Assembly: GCA_019163335.1 (NCBI GenBank)
Contig: JAFLKM010000029.1
Span: 13,899-64,640 of the forward strand
Length of the DNA stretch: 50,742 nt
Source: Desulfobulbaceae bacterium
GTDB taxonomy: Bacteria > Desulfobacterota > Desulfobulbia > Desulfobulbales > Desulfocapsaceae
Direction of reading: 5' to 3'
Position numbers and translations under genes: made by a program. Below the pieces are notes generated by a model. That model did not search any database, was not told the DNA's origin, and saw only the letters and a list, made by a program, of their open reading frames with translations. Below are positions 45,153 to 50,742 of this stretch, in pieces; the stretch's first letter is position 1; the number at the start of each line of letters is the position of its first letter.

Positions 45153-46691
45153 TCAATACCTACTGTCTCTGGCATCAGGAAGAGAGAGTTGTTTGTATGG
45201 GAATGACCTTCGCCTCCTCATCTCTTCCTCTTCTTCCTTTTTCTGTTTCTCTTCGTCTCTGTCCCTTACAGAACCAGGGCCTTCTTCCAGGCGATAAATG
45301 GTGTCGAGCATTGCCTCTGCGTCTTCTGCAATTTTAAGCGACAGAGAGCGATCCTTGAGCGCCAGTTTAAAATTTTTCCGGGCCAGTTCAATACGTCCCT
45401 CATAGAGATAATATTTCCCCAGGTAGTACGAGGACTGCCCCTTCTGTCCCTGGTTTGACCTGAGCTTCCCAAGCTCATAATAGACCTTGGAGTATTCGGG
45501 GATCTCCCGGGCAACGGTGAAGAAATTAGTCTCTGCCTCTTTCACTTTGCCAAGTTCCACTTGTACCGTGGCAAGTTGAAAAACAGCCCAGAGATCTTCC
45601 GAGTCCAGTCTGGAGGCCTTCTCAAAAAGCTCCAGGGCTTTCGCCTTATTGCCTGTCACCATCTCCTGCCGTCCCAGATCGACGAGCAGAATGGGTCTGT
45701 CCGGCATGGCCGCGACCACTTCCTTGAGCAGGTTTAAACTCCGTTCATGGTTGTTGGCCTCCCGCTCCACCTGAGAAAGACCATACTTGGCCATGGTTCT
45801 CTCCAATTCCGTGACATGGGAATCAGACATTTTGGAAACCAGATAATTACGAAACTGCCCGTCATCTTCAACCTGCGACATAACCCGGTATTTAAAGCGT
45901 AAAAAAGCAAAGTTATCCACCGGCTTATATCTCTCATTCAGGGGTACCTTCTCAATGGCCAGCAGCGACTGGATATAGCCAAGACGTGCCTCGGGGTCAG
46001 GATGGGTGAGCAGGTATGGAGGGATCTGCCCCATACGATAGCGGGTAATCCGTCGCATCGTCTGCATCATCTTCTCCATGGCCGCCGGATCTCTTCCCAG
46101 TTTTTTCATCCAGCCATAGGAGAGAAGATCCGCTTCTTCCTCATCCTGACGGCTGAAATGCAGATTGAGGGCCTGATTGGTCGCCATGGCCCCGGTGATC
46201 ATGGCCTGACTGCCCGTCCCGCCACCCAGGGCTATGCCGGCAATGGCAAGGGCGAGGGCGCCGATCCCGACCTTCATGCCCTTCTCCATGCGCGAGGCAA
46301 TGTGGCGACTGACCACATGGCCGACTTCATGGGCCATGACCGAGAGCAGTTCGTCCTCGCTGCCCATGGTCTCAAGGAGGCCGGAATGAAAAAAGATCAG
46401 CCCGGATGGAGCGGCAAAGGCATTAAACTCCTTATTTTTTATGACAAAAAAATGATAGTCAAAATACTGGGCGCTTGCCACCTGCAGCACCGAAGCCCCC
46501 AACCGGTTAATATATTGAGAGATATCAGGATCATCAAGCAGGGTAAAGGCAAGACGGGTCTGATAGAGCAGGGCCTCTCCTAACTCCCGTTCCTCACCAA
46601 CGGTAAAGGCTTTGGCTGGTCGAACTCCGGAAAAATGGAGCATGGAGACAACAAGGATCATAGCGAGGATTTTGTGAACAGTATTTTTCAT
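45153..46691 (-). CDS. M48 family metalloprotease with TPRs, BepA-like
   Basis: A 512-residue exported protein. Signal peptide MKNTVHKILAMILVVSMLHF, then an M48 peptidase domain with the zinc motif HEVGH (VMAHEVGHVVSRH near 120-132) and the third ligand Glu in EEEADLLSYGWM. TPR repeats fill about residues 310-470. The tail is a very acidic/Arg-rich stretch (EEKQKKEEEEEMRRRR). BepA assists outer-membrane protein and LptD assembly and degrades misfolded ones. The ATG is preceded by GGTTGATG. Gene orientation is opposite to tlyA. Confidence 0.9.
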   Translation of the reverse strand: MKNTVHKILAMILVVSMLHFSGVRPAKAFTVGEERELGEALLYQTRLAFTLLDDPDISQYINRLGASVLQVASAQYFDYHFFVIKNKEFNAFAAPSGLIFFHSGLLETMGSEDELLSVMAHEVGHVVSRHIASRMEKGMKVGIGALALAIAGIALGGGTGSQAMITGAMATNQALNLHFSRQDEEEADLLSYGWMKKLGRDPAAMEKMMQTMRRITRYRMGQIPPYLLTHPDPEARLGYIQSLLAIEKVPLNERYKPVDNFAFLRFKYRVMSQVEDDGQFRNYLVSKMSDSHVTELERTMAKYGLSQVEREANNHERSLNLLKEVVAAMPDRPILLVDLGRQEMVTGNKAKALELFEKASRLDSEDLWAVFQLATVQVELGKVKEAETNFFTVAREIPEYSKVYYELGKLRSNQGQKGQSSYYLGKYYLYEGRIELARKNFKLALKDRSLSLKIAEDAEAMLDTIYRLEEGPGSVRDRDEEKQKKEEEEEMRRRRSFPYKQLSLPDARDSRY

Positions 46692-46726
46692 TTTGTCATC
46701 AACCTGTTACGGCATAGTATTGTCAG

Positions 46727-47716
46727 TCAGATTCTCAATTCGGCAAGGACACGCTCCATCCCCTGTTCGGTTGTGACCAGGGGCCGATAGCCAAGCTCAT
46801 CCATGGCCCGGGCGATCGAAAAGTAGTGCGATTTGGCAAGTTGCTGGGCAAGAAACCGGGTCATCCGCGGCTCCTCCTGCCGACCAGTCAGATGGTACGC
46901 CCCCTCCAGTAACGCCCCTATCCCGTAAGCCATGGGATAAGAAATTTTACCCCGAACCGGGGCAATGTCAAGGCGAGAAAAGAGCTCTCCTATCCACTGC
47001 CACAGGTTGACCGGTTTCCCCTGACTGACAAAATAGGCGCGTCCGGATGCCGTGCCCGGGCCTGCCAGATTATCGGCCGCCAGCAGATGGGCATGGGCCA
47101 CATTGTCAACATAGGAGATATCCACCAGATTATCTCCTGCTCCAACTTGTCGAAGCTGTCCTGCCCGCCCCCGCTCAATCAGCCTCGGGATCAAATGGGG
47201 ATCTCCCGGACCCCATACCAGATGCGGCCGAATGGCACAGGTTCGCAAATGATCCTTTGATGCCGCCAGAACCAACTGCTCGGCCATGACCTTGCTCCTG
47301 GCATAATGACAGAGAAAATGATCGGCATAGGGAAGCTCCTCATTGCCATTCCGGATTGAATGCTGGTTGAAGACAACGGAAGGGGTCGATGTATAGATGA
47401 GCCGGCTGACACCTGCGGCCCGACAACCGGCCAGGACATTCTCAGTGCCAAGGACATTGATGGCAGAATACTCCTGCCACCGGCCCCATATTCCAGCCAG
47501 GGCAGCGACATGAAAAACGGTGTCGACGCCCTGGCAGCATTCCGTGACAAAATCCAGATCGCAGATATTGCCCTGGCGACACATCGCGCCCATGGCCTGC
47601 ACTTCCGGATAGAGATGCCGCCCCAACACCAGACAATCGAGATTACGGGCCCGCAACTGACGAACAATAGCCTTGCCGACAAACCCGCCGCCGCCGGTGA
47701 TGAGCACTTTTTTCAT
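46727..47716 (-). CDS. oleD: OleD-like NAD(P)-dependent 2-alkyl-3-ketoacid reductase
   Basis: A 329-residue extended SDR. NAD(P) motif TGGGGFVGKAI near residues 7-17; the catalytic Ser/Tyr/Lys are seen in YTSTPSVVF and HYARSKVMAE. It belongs to the 3-beta-hydroxysteroid dehydrogenase-like group, which includes OleD. OleD reduces the 2-alkyl-3-ketoacid from OleA in long-chain olefin synthesis. The ATG at 47716 overlaps the oleC stop by 4 bases (ATGA), so the three ole genes form a tight operon. Identity rests strongly on this context. Confidence 0.87.
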   Translation of the reverse strand: MKKVLITGGGGFVGKAIVRQLRARNLDCLVLGRHLYPEVQAMGAMCRQGNICDLDFVTECCQGVDTVFHVAALAGIWGRWQEYSAINVLGTENVLAGCRAAGVSRLIYTSTPSVVFNQHSIRNGNEELPYADHFLCHYARSKVMAEQLVLAASKDHLRTCAIRPHLVWGPGDPHLIPRLIERGRAGQLRQVGAGDNLVDISYVDNVAHAHLLAADNLAGPGTASGRAYFVSQGKPVNLWQWIGELFSRLDIAPVRGKISYPMAYGIGALLEGAYHLTGRQEEPRMTRFLAQQLAKSHYFSIARAMDELGYRPLVTTEQGMERVLAELRI

Positions 47717-49359
47717 GCCGGCCCCTGCAACTGTTTCTGCGCCCAAACGGCCAACTGTTCCCGGAATATTTTAGCGTTATGACGGATATCCACGGGGAAA
47801 TCCGGATGGATCAAAAAAACACGGATGACGGACGTTACAGAACTGGCCGCTGCCAGCGCCTGCACCTCAGCAAGCAGCTGCTCCTTTAGTATCTCCCCGC
47901 TCTTAACCGGCTCTATGATCATCACCGGCTGCTGCCATTGACTGTTTTCAGGATCAGCAATCCCCACCAGCGCCGATCTTGCGACATCAGGATGTTCGTT
48001 GACAATGGCCTCGCAGCAGATTGTAAAAAGGGTTCCCCCCCTGGTCTGTACCCGATGGGCACGACGTCCGCAGAACCAGAGGCGCCCCTGCTCATCCAGA
48101 TAGCCAAGATCCCCCATCCGGTGCCGGAAAGAGTCCCCATCCTTGATCTTGGCCAAACGATTTTCCGGCTCATTGCCCTCATACGCCCGCGTCACCACAT
48201 CCCCGCGCACGATGATCTCGCCGATGGCACCGGTTGGCAGGCACAGGGCCTCATCCCAGACAGGAATCGGCACATCTGCACAGGCAATCACCCGGATCTC
48301 CAGTCCCGGCAAGGATCTGCCCACACAAATCCCCCTTCCTTGACGGCTAAGCGGCCAAGTCTGTTCGGTAATCTCTTTTCCCTCAATGGAGGCAACGGGC
48401 AGGCTTTCGGTGGCACCATAGGGGGTATGAATCATGGCGCCAGGCGGCAGGACGGCCTGCATCCGGGCAACAAGATCGCCGCCAATGGGAGCGCCGGCCA
48501 TGAGAACCTGCTGGAGGTGATCAAGGACTATGCCCTGCTCCCGGCAATAGCGGCTGACCACATTCCAGATGGCCGGCGAACCAAAAGAGTAGGTCACCCG
48601 GTGTTTTTGCAATGACCTAACAAACTTATGCGGATCAACCCTGGCGGGTCTGCTCGGGTCCATATCCGGGATCACCGCCATAGCCCCCAGGGCCGTTGCA
48701 AACAGGGCAAAAAGCGGAAATCCCGGCTGATCAATCTGGCCGGGACCGATCTGATAATAGTCGCGGATCAGCCGCATCTGGGCGTGAAACACCCCATGAT
48801 CATAGCGCACCCCTTTCGGCGGGCCGGTGGAACCAGTGGTAAAGATGATGGCGGCCAGCTCATCGGCCCGCGCCGGATAGGCGGGAAAGGGAGAAGATGC
48901 GTCTCCTGCCTGTCGGCAGAGATTCGGCCCGAAGAGTCCCAGGGAGAGCCCCAGGAAAGAACCACAGCAAAAGGAGCGCCTGACCGTGCGAAACGGCGAG
49001 GGAAAGGCAAGGCGAAACAGATGGGCCGCCGGAATTCCAATCAGCACCTGGGGCCGAACCCCTGCAATGCATCGCCGCAGATTCTTATATCCCATACCGG
49101 GATCAATGAGAATAACCGGAGCCCCCAGCTTGAACAGGGCAAAGCTCAGGCAGATAAAATCGGCGGAAGGCCTGACCATGAGCATGACCCGCTCGCCCGC
49201 CGTCACCCCATGCTTTTGCAGAAACCAGGCCAGAGCGTCGGCCCGGCCATTGAGCTCAGCAAAACTGAGTGTCCTGCCGGTGGCCGCCTCCACAAGGGCT
49301 GTGGTGGTGCCAAGTTCTAATGCCCGTTCGGCCAAAGTCTGTCCGATATTGACGTTCAT
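47713..49359 (-). CDS. oleC: OleC-like AMP-ligase (beta-lactone synthetase)
   Basis: A 548-residue ANL-superfamily enzyme. Motifs: AIIFTTGSTGPPKGV (P-loop), YGATESLPVA, and GDLGYLDEQGRLWFCGRR; the C-terminal Lys is in IRHNAKIFRE. OleC adenylates the 2-alkyl-3-hydroxyacid and closes it to a beta-lactone. Its start overlaps the oleB stop (ATGA) and its stop overlaps oleD. Confidence 0.9.
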   Translation of the reverse strand: MNVNIGQTLAERALELGTTTALVEAATGRTLSFAELNGRADALAWFLQKHGVTAGERVMLMVRPSADFICLSFALFKLGAPVILIDPGMGYKNLRRCIAGVRPQVLIGIPAAHLFRLAFPSPFRTVRRSFCCGSFLGLSLGLFGPNLCRQAGDASSPFPAYPARADELAAIIFTTGSTGPPKGVRYDHGVFHAQMRLIRDYYQIGPGQIDQPGFPLFALFATALGAMAVIPDMDPSRPARVDPHKFVRSLQKHRVTYSFGSPAIWNVVSRYCREQGIVLDHLQQVLMAGAPIGGDLVARMQAVLPPGAMIHTPYGATESLPVASIEGKEITEQTWPLSRQGRGICVGRSLPGLEIRVIACADVPIPVWDEALCLPTGAIGEIIVRGDVVTRAYEGNEPENRLAKIKDGDSFRHRMGDLGYLDEQGRLWFCGRRAHRVQTRGGTLFTICCEAIVNEHPDVARSALVGIADPENSQWQQPVMIIEPVKSGEILKEQLLAEVQALAAASSVTSVIRVFLIHPDFPVDIRHNAKIFREQLAVWAQKQLQGPA

Positions 49360-50261
49360 CGGACGTGCTGGACACTCTTTGTTGAGGGAACAGGTGCTCC
49401 TGCAAAGAAGTCCTCCAGCAGGGGGCGAATCACCGGCAAGGCATCTTCAAGGACATAATGACCGGCTTCTTTAAAATAATGGCACTGGGCCCGAGGAAAC
49501 CGCCTCTGCCACTCGTGATAAAAATGATCATTGAAACAAAAATCCCGCCCTCCCCAGCAGACAAGCACCGGGATGTCTTGGGCAGCGAGGGCCTGCAGCC
49601 CCTCTTCAACCCGAACCAGGGTTTCATAGGAAGGATGGGTGGAATGCAGGGGAATATCGCGAACAAAGGCATCCACTGCCACCCGGTTATCCCAGCAATC
49701 ATAGGGAGCCAGATACGCCTGGGCCACCTCCGGACGAAGACGCCTGGTGACCGCCATAAAGACCGCCGGGCCGGCAAATCCGTTCAACCCGCGCACCAGC
49801 AGCTTCCCGATAAGGGGCCAGCGACAGAGTCGAATCCGCCAGGGAATTCGCTGCGAACGAAAGGCAGCGGTATTTAGAATCACCAGTTTTTCGAGGGCTT
49901 GCGGGGTCTTCCCAGCCACCCCAAGGCCAATGGCACCGCCCCAATCATGAACAATCAACGAATAAGAGTCAATCTCCAGTTGAGCCAGCAGGGCCTGAAG
50001 ATTGTCGATATGATTTTTCAGTTGATAGGGGTAATCCTGCGGCTTATCTGACAGTCCGCAGCCCAGGTGATCAATGGCAATAACCCGGTTTGTGCGGGAA
50101 AGCAGAGTCACAAGATGACGGTAATAATAGGACCAGGTGGGATTGCCATGCACCATGACAATGACCGGTCCCGTCCCCTCATCCAGATAATGAAGACGAT
50201 GCCCATCAATGGTGGCAAAATGCGAAGAAAAAGGATAATCTGGAAACTGTTGTGGATACAA
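49356..50261 (-). CDS. oleB: OleB-like alpha/beta hydrolase (beta-lactone decarboxylase)
   Basis: A 301-residue hydrolase of the haloalkane dehalogenase-like group. Nucleophile Asp106 in VHDWGGAIG, acid Asp240 in CWGGRDF, base His268 in EAGHYVLED, and HGNPTW at 39-44 for the oxyanion side. OleB removes CO2 from the beta-lactone to give the cis-olefin. It is the first of the oleBCD run. The start is a TTG at 50261 with no visible ribosome binding site, so the N-terminus is tentative. oleA, the condensing enzyme, is not in the 480 bases upstream. Confidence 0.88.
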   Translation of the reverse strand: MYPQQFPDYPFSSHFATIDGHRLHYLDEGTGPVIVMVHGNPTWSYYYRHLVTLLSRTNRVIAIDHLGCGLSDKPQDYPYQLKNHIDNLQALLAQLEIDSYSLIVHDWGGAIGLGVAGKTPQALEKLVILNTAAFRSQRIPWRIRLCRWPLIGKLLVRGLNGFAGPAVFMAVTRRLRPEVAQAYLAPYDCWDNRVAVDAFVRDIPLHSTHPSYETLVRVEEGLQALAAQDIPVLVCWGGRDFCFNDHFYHEWQRRFPRAQCHYFKEAGHYVLEDALPVIRPLLEDFFAGAPVPSTKSVQHVR

Positions 50262-50742
50262 GTGAGTCTGTCAAGTCGTAGAATGATTGGGAGAGGCGGT
50301 TTCAGCGAGCTGTTTTTTTGCGTTAATAAAGAAGAATAATCGACTAGCACTCGCTGTCAATCTTTTTCCCGTATCAACCGCCTGGCCGGTCTGCCGGCAG
50401 CGCCGTTTCCAAGGTGTCAGGCTCACTTTTCCGACAGGATGGATGAAAGAGGTCTTAACGATCCGAGGGAACAAAAAGAAACCTGGCAGCTCAGATGCGC
50501 CCTGATTCCAGAAAAAAGGGGCGCTGTTTTTTAGTGCCTTACAGCTCATTTTCTTGTTTTTTTTTACAAGGAAATGAGCTGCGAAAGGCACTTATCCCGT
50601 TCATCGGGGTGGGTTCATCCCGGCATAAAGTTTCTTTCCAAAGTGTTCATCCCGTTCCACCTGACTGAGTGAGATTTCCTGTCGTCAATCCTTCGTTCTT
50701 CAGCCCTTAGCCTCTCTTCCCAGACATCTATGCTCCTCTCCA
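50262..50742. other. Non-coding stretch upstream of oleB
   Basis: No credible gene: the short open frames here lack family similarity, ribosome binding sites and coding character. The stretch should hold the oleB promoter. It contains a full copy of the dispersed stem-loop repeat (50533-50609), and GTTCATCCCG recurs at 50613-50622 and 50646-50655, so the repeat head may be present in several degraded copies. Confidence 0.6.
50533..50609 (-). repeat. Dispersed stem-loop repeat, copy B (upstream of oleB)
   Basis: Read on the minus strand: CCCCGATGAACGGGATAAG, then a long hairpin whose arms are TGCCTTTCGCAGCTCATTTC and the near-complement ending TGTAAGGCACT, with an A-rich loop. The head is identical to copy A at 17799. 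The stem differs at several positions, but changes on one arm are matched on the other (GATTATTT/AAATAATC in A, GCTCATTT/AAATGAGC in B), so the pairing is conserved. Confidence 0.8.

Noticed and set aside
50271-50591. Small minus-strand open frame upstream of oleB
   Set aside because: It runs through the dispersed repeat, has no ribosome binding site and no recognisable domain.

Overview
The window reads as chromosomal DNA of a Gram-negative, anaerobic-type deltaproteobacterium, most likely a member of the Desulfobulbales (Desulfobacterota, relatives of Desulfotalea/Desulfocapsa). This is an inference from gene content: lipid A genes, a Tol envelope system, a PEP-CTERM protein, a Liv transporter, an ole hydrocarbon cluster, and a fatty-acid/CrtI-type desaturase cluster of a kind I recall from Desulfotalea and anammox bacteria. 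No rRNA, tRNA, CRISPR array, phage or transposase gene was seen.

Layout. 0.1-0.9 kb: a PEP-CTERM secreted protein. 0.9-6.5 kb (minus): DUF1015 protein, TrmN6-like methyltransferase, and a MoxR AAA+/VWA pair of the NorQ-NorD or CbbQ-CbbO type. 6.7-8.9 kb (plus): queD-queE (7-deazaguanine synthesis), then a molybdopterin-binding-domain protein behind a 162-base spacer with three helices. 9.1-11.7 kb (minus): a FecR/DUF6600 surface protein with about 70-residue tandem repeats. 11.8-14.1 kb (minus): lpxB and a Gfo/Idh/MocA dehydrogenase. 14.1-19.1 kb (minus): livK-livH-livM-livG-livF, with a long stem-loop repeat between livK and livH. 19.4-21.7 kb (plus): lpxK and lpxC. 21.8-25.0 kb (minus): UDP-glucuronate-epimerase-like protein, class II aldolase, and tatC split by a one-base frameshift in a homopolymer. 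25.1-32.0 kb (plus): LdtD-like L,D-transpeptidase, MepK/YcbK-like peptidase with a Tat signal, GIY-YIG protein, PilR/PilS-like two-component pair, surE. A thioredoxin-reductase-like flavoprotein (minus) overlaps the surE 3' end.

33.1-39.1 kb (plus) is the most distinctive locus: ketoacyl synthase, acyl carrier protein, two CrtI-type FAD oxidoreductases, FabG-like reductase and FabZ-like dehydratase. A small dual-CxxC zinc-ribbon gene follows; it starts inside the fabZ-like stop codon (ATGA) and carries an in-frame UGA followed by a SECIS-like hairpin, so it is a candidate selenoprotein that ordinary gene calling would miss. 39.3-44.2 kb (plus): tolQ-tolR-tolA-tolB-cpoB without pal, then tlyA. 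45.2-50.3 kb (minus): a BepA-like M48 protease with TPRs, and oleB-oleC-oleD (long-chain olefin synthesis by head-to-head condensation) without oleA in view.

The genes share an envelope theme: lipid A (lpxB, lpxK, lpxC), peptidoglycan (ldtD, mepK), outer-membrane integrity (tol, bepA) and special lipids (the desaturase-FAS cluster and ole genes). A short dispersed repeat (CCCCGATGAACGGGATAAG head plus a long hairpin) occurs at about 17.8, 39.1 (head only) and 50.6 kb.
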